Source: Actinomycetota bacterium
GTDB lineage: Bacteria > Actinomycetota > Thermoleophilia > Gaiellales > Gaiellaceae
Length of the DNA stretch: 8,157 nucleotides
Assembly (NCBI GenBank): GCA_019234175.1
Contig: JAFALP010000168.1
Span: 1 to 8,157, forward strand
Direction: 5' to 3'
Under the pieces are notes generated by a model. It was not told where the DNA came from. It saw nothing but the letters and a program-made list of their open reading frames with translations, and did no database searches. The translations under genes and the position numbers were made by a program. Every line of letters starts with the position of its first letter. The first letter of the stretch is position 1. Below, in pieces: positions 1 to 6,398 of the stretch.

Positions 1-1043
1 GTGATCCCGACGAGCAGGAACGTCACGCCGAGGCCGACGAGAGACGAGCCGTACAGGTTCCAGAACGAGTACTTGCCGCTCGTGCGGAACGCGAGCGTGA
101 TCGGCACGAACGCCGCCGCCGAGAAGGCGGTGGCGACGAAGACCGCGCGATACAGCGCGTTCATGATGTTGCCGCCGTGGCGAACGCGTGCGAACTGCAC
201 GCCGACGATCGACGCGATGATCGACACGCCGCCGATCGCGAGCGGATAGAGCCACAGGTGCTTGCCGGTGGCCGCCGCGGCACCGCTGATGCCGAGCAGC
301 ATCACTGCGACGGCTGTCACGGCGTACGTCTCGAACAGGTCGGCCGCCATGCCGGCGCAGTCGCCGACGTTGTCGCCGACGTTGTCGGCGATGACCGCCG
401 GGTTGCGCGGGTCGTCCTCGGGGATGCCCGCCTCGATCTTCCCGACGAGGTCGGCGCCGACGTCGGCCGCCTTCGTGTAGATGCCGCCGCCGAGACGTGC
501 GAAGACGGAGATCAGCGAGCCGCCGAACGCGAGGCCGACGAGATCCTTGATCGCCGAGTGCGGCGTGTGATGGAGCCAGCCGGTGAGCGCCCAGTAGTAC
601 CCCGCGACGCCGAGCAATCCCAGGCCGACGACGAGCAGGCCCGTCACCGAGCCGGCGCGGAACGCGACGTTCAGCGCGGGCGGCAGGCCCGAGCGCGCCG
701 CTTCGGCGGTGCGCACGTTCGAGCGCACGGCGACGTTCATGCCGATGAAGCCCGCGGCCGCCGAGAGAGAGGCGCCGATGAGGAAACCGACCGCGGCTCC
801 CCAGCCGAGCGAGTGGTAGAAGCCGAGCAGGAGGAACGGCGCGATCGCCACGACGGCGATCGTCGAGTACTGACGGCGCAGATACGCGGCCGCGCCCTCC
901 TGGATGGCGCGGGCGATCTCCTGCATGCGCTCGGTGCCTGCCGGGCGGGCGAGCAGCCAGCTCGTCAGGTAGAGGCCGTAGACGATCGCGGCCGCCGCGC
1001 ACAGGAGCGCGAACAGCACTGCGTGATGCTCAAACCAGCTCAT
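1..1043 (-). CDS. hppA: Membrane-integral ion-pumping pyrophosphatase, N-terminal half (partial)
   Basis: The enzyme hydrolyses cytoplasmic pyrophosphate and uses the energy to pump H+ or Na+ across the cell membrane. About 347 codons are visible, starting MSWFEHHAV; family members are usually near 700 residues, so roughly the second half lies beyond the left edge. The first membrane segment is at about residues 8-31. The family motif [13 protein letters not shown] is at 47-59, and [16 protein letters not shown] follows a second hydrophobic stretch. The pyrophosphate/Mg-binding segment is unmistakable: [11 protein letters not shown] at 194-204, then [20 protein letters not shown] at 209-228 and [12 protein letters not shown]. 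The ATG at 1043 is supported by an AAGGAGA ribosome site about 10 nt upstream. The residue that separates K+-dependent from K+-independent enzymes lies in the missing half, so ion and potassium dependence cannot be assigned. A GC hairpin lies between this gene and the upstream transglycosylase gene. Confidence 0.95.
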   Translation of the reverse strand, partial: MSWFEHHAVLFALLCAAAAIVYGLYLTSWLLARPAGTERMQEIARAIQEGAAAYLRRQYSTIAVVAIAPFLLLGFYHSLGWGAAVGFLIGASLSAAAGFIGMNVAVRSNVRTAEAARSGLPPALNVAFRAGSVTGLLVVGLGLLGVAGYYWALTGWLHHTPHSAIKDLVGLAFGGSLISVFARLGGGIYTKAADVGADLVGKIEAGIPEDDPRNPAVIADNVGDNVGDCAGMAADLFETYAVTAVAVMLLGISGAAAATGKHLWLYPLAIGGVSIIASIVGVQFARVRHGGNIMNALYRAVFVATAFSAAAFVPITLAFRTSGKYSFWNLYGSSLVGLGVTFLLVGI

Positions 1044-1053
1044 TCCGAGAGGA

Positions 1054-1060
1054 TCTCCTT
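1054..1060 (-). promoter_or_regulatory. Strong ribosome binding site of hppA
   Basis: The minus strand reads AAGGAGA about 10 nt before the ATG at 1043, one of the two best Shine-Dalgarno matches in the window. It fixes the start of the pyrophosphatase and suggests it is translated independently of the upstream gene. Confidence 0.8.
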
Positions 1061-1071
1061 GTCACAAAGTT

Positions 1072-1093
1072 CGCGCCGGGGACTCCCGGCGCG
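1072..1093 (-). terminator. Perfect 9-bp GC hairpin between transglycosylase and hppA (possible terminator)
   Basis: CGCGCCGGG and its exact complement CCCGGCGCG flank a 4-nt loop. The hairpin begins 10 nt after the transglycosylase stop. In the minus-strand transcript it is followed by AACTTTGTGAC, which has only three consecutive U residues, so it is not a classical intrinsic terminator. Only about 28 nt remain before the hppA ATG, too few for a promoter downstream of the hairpin. It may terminate partially, stabilise the upstream mRNA 3' end, or separate expression of the two genes. The structure is certain from the sequence; its function is inferred. Confidence 0.4.
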
Positions 1094-1102
1094 CGCGGGA
1101 TC

Positions 1103-1765
1103 CTATCGGACGACCGGGCTTCGGGCGTAGAAAACCAGCAGCGAAGCGGGATCCCGCCGGAGACGCCCGGCGTACCGTTCGACCGCGTCCACGTACAAGC
1201 TCGAGGGGTTGTAGCGGAAGACCGCCGTCCGCTCCGGGCCGGCGGCGCGGAGGAACCGCGCCGCGCCGAGGATGGCCGCCTGCGGGTCGTGGACGTTCCC
1301 GCGGCCGTACTCGGCCCAGGTCGAGGACATGAACTGCATCGGGCCCTGCGCCCCGTCGACGCTCGCCTCGCGGAAGCGGCCGAAGTCGGACTCGACGTAG
1401 TTGATCGCCGCGAGCACCTGCCAGGCGACACCGCTCGCTCGCTGCGCCTCGACATACAGCGCTTCCAGGCGGAGGACGGGAAGCGCGGCACCCAGGCGGA
1501 CCGGCGGCCCGGGCTTGTTCGAGCGGAGGCCGAGGAGGTCGCGGCGAGCAGCCACGTCGTCCTCGACGTCGCGCGCGAGCGTGCGCGGAAGCTTGGCGAG
1601 CACGCCCCGCTCGAGGCGCGGATCGCGGGCGAGCCGGAGCTCGATGCGCTGCTCCGCATCCGCTGCCCGGACGACCGCGGCCGGTGTCGCGCCGGCGCCC
1701 TTCCACGTCGCGATGCCGCGCTGCAGCGCGAGATCGGCGGCGGCGAGCGCGGCGGCGACCGTCAA
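1103..1765 (-). CDS. Lytic transglycosylase-like (SLT-fold) protein
   Basis: Predicted to cleave the glycan strands of peptidoglycan. With the start chosen here it has 220 residues. Residues 1-90 are an Ala/Arg/Leu-rich, probably helical region without a recognised domain. The SLT core follows: AINYVESDFGRF at 120-131 with E125 as the likely catalytic glutamate, GAQGPMQFMSSTW at 138-150, the helix DPQAAILGAARFL at 160-172, and YNPSSLYVDAVERYA at 185-199. The TTG at 1765 overlaps the TGA stop of the upstream ligase gene by 4 nt and is the only sensible start near the end of that gene. Earlier in-frame codons lie entirely inside the ligase gene. No clear Shine-Dalgarno is present, so translation is probably coupled. 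With this start there is no convincing signal peptide, which is odd for a cell-wall enzyme. The SLT assignment is firm; the N-terminus and export route are not. Confidence 0.85.
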   Translation of the reverse strand: MTVAAALAAADLALQRGIATWKGAGATPAAVVRAADAEQRIELRLARDPRLERGVLAKLPRTLARDVEDDVAARRDLLGLRSNKPGPPVRLGAALPVLRLEALYVEAQRASGVAWQVLAAINYVESDFGRFREASVDGAQGPMQFMSSTWAEYGRGNVHDPQAAILGAARFLRAAGPERTAVFRYNPSSLYVDAVERYAGRLRRDPASLLVFYARSPVVR

Positions 1766-2919
1766 CCGGCGATGCGCTCGCCGGCGGCGACCTGCTCGGC
1801 GAAGATCTGCTCCATCGTGGCGCCCTCGAAATGGCGGGCGATCTGCCGCTCGGCCGCGTTCCGCTCTGGGATCGCGAGCCAGGGAGTCGTCCCGAGCTCG
1901 TCGGCAACGGGCCGCACCCAGTCGAGCAGCTGCTCTAGGCGAGCGCGTGCCGGGATCGACTCCTCGCGCTCGAAGTCGATGAGCTCGCCGGACATCCCCC
2001 ACCGGATCGCGCGCCAGAGGTTCTCCTCGAGCAGCCGGTTCGGCCACGACGGCAGCGGCTCGCCCTCGTCCAGCGCGCGCGCGATGCGCGCGGCGAGCGA
2101 ATAGGTGAGCGCCGCGAGCGACCGCGACTCGCCGAGCTCGGGCTGCGCGTCGCAGATGCGGATCTCCACGGTCGGGAACGCGAGATGCGGCCGAACGCTC
2201 CACCACACCTGCGTGTGCTCGGTGACCGAGCCGGTCGCATACAGGAAGCGGATGTACGACTCCCACTCGTCCCAGCCGGCGAACGCGTCGGGGATGCCGC
2301 AGCGTGGGAACATCCGGGTGAAGATCTCCGTCCGTGCGGAGTGGAGGTGCGTGAAGACGCCCTCGACGAACGGCGAGCTCGCGGACAGCGCAAGCAGCTC
2401 CGGCAGGTAGTTGCGAAGCGCGCTCGCGACGCGGACGGCGCGATCCGGCCCGTTGATGCCGACGTGCACGTGCAGGCCGAAGGTGTTATTGCGCCAGACG
2501 ACGTAGCGGAGGAGCTCGTCGTTGCGGCGGTAGTGCGGCGTGTCGATGATGCGCTGTTCCTGCCACGGGCTCCACGGATGGGTCCCGGTGGACGCGAGCG
2601 TGAGACCGAGCGACTCGACGACGCCGCGCAGCTGGGCGCGGCGCTCTCCCACCTTCTCCGCAGCCTCCGCGAAGCTCTCGCACCGGCCCGTGCGCACCTC
2701 GGCCTCCGAGGCGATCAGCTCGCCGGCGAGATGCGGCTCGAGCTCGGTGGCGCGCGCGGCCGCCTGGACGTCCTCGAAGCGGTTGACGAGGTCGAGCGTC
2801 GACGGATCGAGGAGGGCGAACTCCTCCTCGATCGCCAGCGTGAAGTCGGCAACCTCCTCGAAGCCCGCCTTCGACGCCGCCAGAAGCTCCTCGTAGCCGA
2901 CCTTCTGCTCGTCGCCCAC
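1762..2919 (-). CDS. Carboxylate-amine ligase, glutamate-cysteine ligase type 2 (GCS2/YbdK) family
   Basis: Family members form a peptide-like bond between the gamma-carboxyl of glutamate and an amine such as cysteine, using ATP. E. coli YbdK shows weak glutamate-cysteine ligase activity, and the natural substrates of many members are unknown. The 385-residue length fits the family. Visible signatures are FTLAIEEEFALLDP at 26-39 (ATP/Mg-binding acidic strand), GTHPWSPW at 112-119, NNTFGLHVHVGI at 144-155, SSPF at 181-184, and WWSVRPHLAFPTVEIRICD at 239-257. The GTG at 2919 shares one base with the TAG stop of the preceding glycosyltransferase (TAGTG). No Shine-Dalgarno is visible, which points to coupled translation. 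The TGA stop overlaps the next gene by 4 nt. A role in making a small thiol or a gamma-glutamyl compound is possible given the neighbours, but the product cannot be read from sequence alone. Confidence 0.93.
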   Translation of the reverse strand: MGDEQKVGYEELLAASKAGFEEVADFTLAIEEEFALLDPSTLDLVNRFEDVQAAARATELEPHLAGELIASEAEVRTGRCESFAEAAEKVGERRAQLRGVVESLGLTLASTGTHPWSPWQEQRIIDTPHYRRNDELLRYVVWRNNTFGLHVHVGINGPDRAVRVASALRNYLPELLALSASSPFVEGVFTHLHSARTEIFTRMFPRCGIPDAFAGWDEWESYIRFLYATGSVTEHTQVWWSVRPHLAFPTVEIRICDAQPELGESRSLAALTYSLAARIARALDEGEPLPSWPNRLLEENLWRAIRWGMSGELIDFEREESIPARARLEQLLDWVRPVADELGTTPWLAIPERNAAERQIARHFEGATMEQIFAEQVAAGERIAG

Positions 2920-4154
2920 TACAGAAAAGGTAGTAGCAGACGCTCCGCGACGCGAGACCAGCTCCAGTTCCGCTCGACGGCGCGCCGCGCGGCGAGGCCG
3001 AGATCGGCTCGCTCGCCGGGCGGAAGGGCGAGCAGCTCGCGAAGACGGTCGCGCAGCGCGTCCGCGTCTCCGTTGGGGAACGAGGTGAGCCGCTCGAGCC
3101 CGGCGGGGTACTCGGCGGCGACACCGGCCGCGATCTCGGCGAGGCCGGAGTGGTCGGCCACGACCGGCGGGAGTCCGGCGGCGGCCGCCTCGGCTGCGAC
3201 CATGCCGAACGCCTCGGGGAAGACCGACGGCGTCACCGACACGTCGCACAGCGGCAGGAGGTGCACGAGGTGTCGGTGCTCGAGCGCGCCGGTGAAGAGC
3301 GTGCGCGGCGGCGCGATCGACTCGAGCGTCTCGCGGTAGTCGCCGAAGCCGACGACGACCGCGCGCGCATCGATCCCGTCGAGCGCGTCGAACAGGACTT
3401 GCACGCCCTTGTTCTCGATGAGCTTGCCGACGTAGACGACCGTCGGCTCGTCGCGCGCGAAGGCTCGCTCGAAGCGCTCGGCATTGCCCGGGTCGGGGTG
3501 GCGCTCGTCTCCGTCCCGGGGGTCCTCCTCCGCCGCCGCGATCAGTCCTGCGAACGCGCGCAGGCGGTCCTCCGGCCGGAACTCGTCGACGTCGACCCCC
3601 GGCGGCACGACGTGCACCCGGTCGACATGGCCGACGACCTCCTCGAGCACGGCGCGGATGTGCTCGGAGCCGACGAAGACGGCCTCCGCCCCAGCGAGCG
3701 TCTCCGCCCCCCACCGCTCCCGATCCGGCCGTCCGCGCATCGAGTACTCGAGCTCGGACCCATGCGCCTTCACCGCGTAGCGGGCGCCGGTCGCGGCGGC
3801 GACCGGCGCGCCGAGCAGAACGTGGTTCGCGAACACGAGGTCGGCGGGAAGCAGCCCGCGGACGGCGGCGGCGTTCGCCTCGACGTACCGCGCGCGCTCC
3901 TCCCGGGTGAAGTCCTGCAGCAGCCGCGCGTCGAGACCCTCGTACCGGTCGAGGACGAACACCGGGAGGAGGTCGTCCGGCAGATCCGGGACGACCACGC
4001 GTGCGCTGCCGACGTCGTACCGCTCCGGGTGCCGTTCCTGGCAGACGATCGTGACGTCGTGGCCCGCGTCGCTCCACTCGCGGGCAAGCGCCCGCGTGTA
4101 CACGTTCGAGCCCGTACCTCCCAGGAGGTACCCGTGCCAGATGACGATTCTCAG
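2919..4154 (-). CDS. GT4-family glycosyltransferase (GT-B fold) with apparent CTG start
   Basis: A retaining glycosyltransferase that would transfer a sugar from a nucleotide-sugar donor; donor and acceptor are unknown. Starting at CTG 4154 it has 411 residues. The N-terminal Rossmann half begins RIVIWHGYLLGGTGSNVYTR, where GGTGSN at 12-17 is the usual glycine-rich loop. HGSELEYS at about 131-138 follows. The C-terminal half has VGKLIENKG at 242-250 and the EX7E signature in PEAFGMVAAEAAAAG (E314 and E322), the donor-binding glutamates of GT4 enzymes. No signal peptide or membrane helix is evident, so it is likely cytosolic or membrane-peripheral. No in-frame ATG, GTG or TTG lies upstream of GTG 4103, and that codon would remove strand beta-1 and the glycine loop. 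CTG 4154 forms a CTGA 4-nt overlap with the rex stop. The family call is firm; the start codon is inferred. Confidence 0.9.
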   Translation of the reverse strand: MRIVIWHGYLLGGTGSNVYTRALAREWSDAGHDVTIVCQERHPERYDVGSARVVVPDLPDDLLPVFVLDRYEGLDARLLQDFTREERARYVEANAAAVRGLLPADLVFANHVLLGAPVAAATGARYAVKAHGSELEYSMRGRPDRERWGAETLAGAEAVFVGSEHIRAVLEEVVGHVDRVHVVPPGVDVDEFRPEDRLRAFAGLIAAAEEDPRDGDERHPDPGNAERFERAFARDEPTVVYVGKLIENKGVQVLFDALDGIDARAVVVGFGDYRETLESIAPPRTLFTGALEHRHLVHLLPLCDVSVTPSVFPEAFGMVAAEAAAAGLPPVVADHSGLAEIAAGVAAEYPAGLERLTSFPNGDADALRDRLRELLALPPGERADLGLAARRAVERNWSWSRVAERLLLPFL

Positions 4155-4771
4155 GTCAGGTGGAAGTAGAGCGCATAGAGCAGCTCCACGGCCGGGTTCG
4201 ACGTGTGCACGGTCACGTCGGCGGGCGTCTCGAGAAGCGCCTCGGAGTAGTTGAAGATGATCTTCACGCCGCAGCCGACGAGATCGTCGGCCGCCTTCTG
4301 CGCGGCGGCAGCAGGAACGGCGAGGACTCCGACGATGATGTTCTTGTCGTGCACCGACTCGTTGAGCTGCGCGTACTCGCTCACGGCCACGTGCCCGATC
4401 GGCCGGCCGACCTTTTCAGGGTCGGTGTCGAAGACGGCGGCGATGTTGATGCCGTGCTCGGCGAAGATCGGCGAGCTGGCGATTGCCTGGCCGAGGCGGC
4501 CGGCGCCGACGAGCGCGATGTTGTGCTGCCCCTGGGTGCGGAGAATCTTCCGGATCTCGCCCAGCAGGGAGTCGATGTTGTAGCCGACCCCGCGCTTGCC
4601 GAACTTCCCGAACGCGGACAGATCGCGCCGGATCTGGGTGGCGTTGATGTTCGTGTACTCGGCGATCTCCTGCGAGGAGATCCGCATCTTTCCCATCTTG
4701 CGCGCCTGCGTCAGCACCTGGAGGTACCGCGACAGGCGAGCGGCGACGCCCACCGTCAGGCGATCCGCCAC
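4151..4771 (-). CDS. rex: Redox-sensing transcriptional repressor Rex
   Basis: Rex is a dimeric repressor that leaves its operators when NADH binds, so it switches on respiratory or fermentative genes when the NADH/NAD+ ratio rises. The 206-residue length is typical. An N-terminal winged helix occupies about residues 10-80, with ISSQEIAEYTNINATQIRRD at 31-50 followed by LSAFGKFGKRGVGYNI. The Rossmann domain starts NIALVGAGRLGQAI at 84-97 with GxGxxG at G89/G91/G94, and the strand end AAVFDTDPEKVG (D115) follows. The C-terminal dimer and domain-swap tail ends SNPAVELLYALYFHLT. The GTG at 4771 was chosen because AGGAGG lies 5 nt upstream and the protein then begins at the usual place; longer in-frame starts run back into the glutaredoxin gene. 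The TGA stop overlaps the glycosyltransferase start by 4 nt. Targets are not known from this window. Confidence 0.97.
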   Translation of the reverse strand: MADRLTVGVAARLSRYLQVLTQARKMGKMRISSQEIAEYTNINATQIRRDLSAFGKFGKRGVGYNIDSLLGEIRKILRTQGQHNIALVGAGRLGQAIASSPIFAEHGINIAAVFDTDPEKVGRPIGHVAVSEYAQLNESVHDKNIIVGVLAVPAAAAQKAADDLVGCGVKIIFNYSEALLETPADVTVHTSNPAVELLYALYFHLT

Positions 4772-4824
4772 ACCATCCTCCTCGCCGAAGCTTGTAACAG
4801 CGGAAGGTGTTCTAGCAGGCCGGA
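4772..4824 (-). promoter_or_regulatory. Leader of rex: ribosome site and possible weak promoter
   Basis: This 53-nt gap is the only untranslated stretch between the gdh start and the hppA leader. AGGAGG at 4782-4777 is a good Shine-Dalgarno for rex. TG-C-TAGAAC at 4817-4809 resembles an extended -10 box (4 of 6 bases plus TG), and TTACAAG near 4797-4791 is another weak AT-richer patch; neither has a clear -35 box. TTGTAACA (plus strand, near 4792-4799) vaguely recalls a Rex half-site but lacks the second arm. The ribosome site is solid, the promoter speculative. Confidence 0.35.
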
Positions 4825-5070
4825 CTACCGGCCCGCTTGTGCAACCGCTCGGCGGAAGGCGTCCGGCTGGACGTAATACGTGAACCGGCGGCGGCCGTCG
4901 ATCTCGATGACCGGCAGCCACTGCCGGTACTCGGCCTCGAGCGCGGGGTCGCCGGTGATGTCCACCTCGCGGAGCTCGAAGCCCAGCTCTCCGCGGAGCC
5001 CCGCGACGACGCCGCGGGCGCGCTCGCAGAGATGGCACCCCTCGGCGTGGTAGAGGACGACCTCGGCTAC
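4825..5070 (-). CDS. Small glutaredoxin-like dithiol protein (CHLC motif), no standard start codon
   Basis: A compact thioredoxin-fold protein of the glutaredoxin-like (DUF836-type) group, predicted to reduce disulfides or mixed disulfides in the cytoplasm. From GTA 5070 it would have 81 residues, usual for the group. Strand EVVLYHAEGCHLCERAR carries the redox pair C12 and C15. FELREVDITGDP is the second strand, and WLPVIEIDG holds the cis-proline P53 that faces the active site; FTYYVQPDAFRRAV is the last helix. The frame has no ATG, GTG or TTG between an ATG far inside the dehydrogenase gene and a GTG located after the CxxC. Translation therefore begins at a non-standard codon, or by coupling or frameshift from the upstream gene, or the sequence has an error. 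GTA 5070 overlaps the dehydrogenase TAG by 4 nt. Its position beside rex suggests a redox role. The fold is clear; the N-terminus is uncertain. Confidence 0.8.
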   Translation of the reverse strand, partial: VAEVVLYHAEGCHLCERARGVVAGLRGELGFELREVDITGDPALEAEYRQWLPVIEIDGRRRFTYYVQPDAFRRAVAQAGR

Positions 5071-6341
5071 GGGTAGATGCCCCGCGTGACGGTCGCCTCC
5101 GCGACCCGCTGCACGGCGAGGCCGTAGGCGGCGACGCGCATCGGCATCTCGCGGCGCTGCGCCGTCTCCCAGGTCTCGTCGAAGGCGCGGCTCATGATGT
5201 CGTTCAGCTTCGCGTTCACCTCGACCTCCTTCCAGAAGTACTCCTGGAGGCCCTGAACCCATTCGAAGTAGGAGACGACGACGCCGCCCGCGTTTGCGAG
5301 CACGTCGGGAAGGATGAGCACGCCGCGCTCCTCGAGGATCGCGTCCGCGGCAGGCGTCACCGGGCCGTTCGCGCCCTCGCAGATGATCGAGGCCTTCACG
5401 CGGTCGGCGTTCGCGTCGGTGATGACCTGCTCGAGTGCGCACGGCGCGAGCACGTCGACGTCGAGCAGGAGCAGCTCGTCGTTCGTGATCTGCTCGGCGT
5501 CGCGCAGTCCCGCAAGCGTGTGGTTCTCGCGCTTGTGCGCGAACGCCGCCGGGACGTCGATGCCCTTGGGGTTGTAGAGCGCGACCGTCGAGTCGGAGAT
5601 GGCGACGACCTTCGCGCCCTCCTCGTGCAGGAACTTGGCGAGGAAGCTGCCGACGTTGCCGAAGCCCTGGACGGCGACGCGCATGCCGGTGAGCGAGCGG
5701 TCCTGCTTCGCGACTGCGTCTCGGATGCAGAACAGCGCGCCGCGCGCGGTCGCCTCCTCCCTGCCGAGAGAGCCGCCGATGGTGAGCGGCTTGCCCGTGA
5801 CGACGCCGAGCACCGAGTGCCCCTTGTTCATCGAATACGTGTCGAAGATCCACGCCATCACGGAGCCGTCGGTGCCGACGTCCGGCGCCGGGATGTCCTT
5901 CTCCGGGCCGATCTCGTTGATGATCTCGCTCGTGTACCGGCGCGTGAGCCGCTCGAGCTCCGACCGGGAGAGCTGCTTCGGGTCGACGACGACTCCGCCC
6001 TTGGCGCCGCCGAACGGGATGCCCATCAGCGCGCACTTCCACGTCATCCACATCGCGAGCGCCTTCACCTCGTCGACCGTGACGTCGGGGTGGTAGCGAA
6101 TGCCGCCCTTCGACGGGCCGCGCGCGACGTTGTGCGTGACGCGGTACCCCTTGAACACCTGCGTCGTGCCGCTGTCCATGCTGACGGGCACCGACACCTC
6201 CACCGACTTCTTGCACTCGCCGAGCACGGCGACGAGGTTCTGGTCGATGTCGAACGCGTCCGCCACGCGGCGCAGCTGATTGCGCGCGATCTCGAACGGG
6301 TTCTCGCGGAGGTGGGTCGAGCCCGCGTCGACTGCTGTCAC
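5067..6341 (-). CDS. gdhA: Glutamate dehydrogenase (Glu/Leu/Phe/Val dehydrogenase family)
   Basis: Catalyses the reversible oxidative deamination of glutamate to 2-oxoglutarate and ammonia with NAD(P), joining nitrogen assimilation to the TCA cycle. The length of 424 residues fits the hexameric small GDH class. Seen in order: GPSKGGIRYHP at 75-85 (substrate lysine K78), MTWKCALMGIPFGGAKGG at 99-116 (K102 and catalytic K114), PAPDVGTDG at 151-159 (D154), the Rossmann loop QGFGNVGS at 225-232, and CEGANGPVTPAAD at 321-333. VVAISDS places D250 at the end of the second Rossmann strand, which leans toward NAD but does not settle it. The GTG at 6341 is chosen because AAAGGAG lies 6 nt upstream; the in-frame ATG at 6398 lacks a ribosome site and would add a tail that covers the promoter. 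Ammonium and glutamate specificity is inferred from overall similarity; a leucine or phenylalanine enzyme is less likely. Confidence 0.95.
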   Translation of the reverse strand: MTAVDAGSTHLRENPFEIARNQLRRVADAFDIDQNLVAVLGECKKSVEVSVPVSMDSGTTQVFKGYRVTHNVARGPSKGGIRYHPDVTVDEVKALAMWMTWKCALMGIPFGGAKGGVVVDPKQLSRSELERLTRRYTSEIINEIGPEKDIPAPDVGTDGSVMAWIFDTYSMNKGHSVLGVVTGKPLTIGGSLGREEATARGALFCIRDAVAKQDRSLTGMRVAVQGFGNVGSFLAKFLHEEGAKVVAISDSTVALYNPKGIDVPAAFAHKRENHTLAGLRDAEQITNDELLLLDVDVLAPCALEQVITDANADRVKASIICEGANGPVTPAADAILEERGVLILPDVLANAGGVVVSYFEWVQGLQEYFWKEVEVNAKLNDIMSRAFDETWETAQRREMPMRVAAYGLAVQRVAEATVTRGIYP

Positions 6342-6398
6342 GCCGTGCTCCTTTGTCGAAGGACGAGGTACCTCGGGTCCGAGTATATGACCGGTCAT
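6342..6398 (-). promoter_or_regulatory. gdh promoter/operator region with two perfect palindromes
   Basis: The minus strand holds TATACT at 6387-6382, five of six bases of a -10 box, and AAAGGAG at 6354-6348 as ribosome site. No good -35 hexamer is seen. ATGACCGGTCAT (6387-6398) is a perfect 12-bp palindrome abutting the upstream side of the -10 box. CGAGGTACCTCG (6364-6375) is a second one that begins close to the predicted transcription start. Their centres are 23 bp apart, about two helix turns. This is the layout of repressor or activator sites, though the binding protein cannot be named. The first palindrome overlaps the stop of the upstream protease-like gene. Confidence 0.5.

Noticed and set aside
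358..386. Short tandem repeat (gacgttgtcgcc / gacgttgtcggc)
   Set aside because: It encodes the conserved DNVGDNVGD motif of membrane pyrophosphatases, so the repeat reflects protein sequence rather than a DNA element.
1057..1070. TTGTGACAA before hppA as a Rex operator
   Set aside because: It matches one Rex half-site (TTGTGA), but the spaced second half is missing and it overlaps the hppA ribosome site region. One half-site is common by chance.
177..1130. Long plus-strand open frame of 317 codons
   Set aside because: It lies opposite the pyrophosphatase gene, is Arg/Asp/Glu-rich with no domain, and arises from third-position GC bias on the other strand.
1762..4077. A single 771-codon minus-strand frame
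   Set aside because: Only the last 385 codons are the GCS2 ligase. The upstream part is an out-of-frame shadow of the glycosyltransferase, rich in Arg and without domains.
6342..6398. ATG 6398 as the start of glutamate dehydrogenase (ATGA overlap with the protease stop)
   Set aside because: No ribosome site precedes it, and the added 19 residues resemble no GDH N-terminus and cover the -10 box. GTG 6341 has an excellent AAAGGAG 6 nt upstream.
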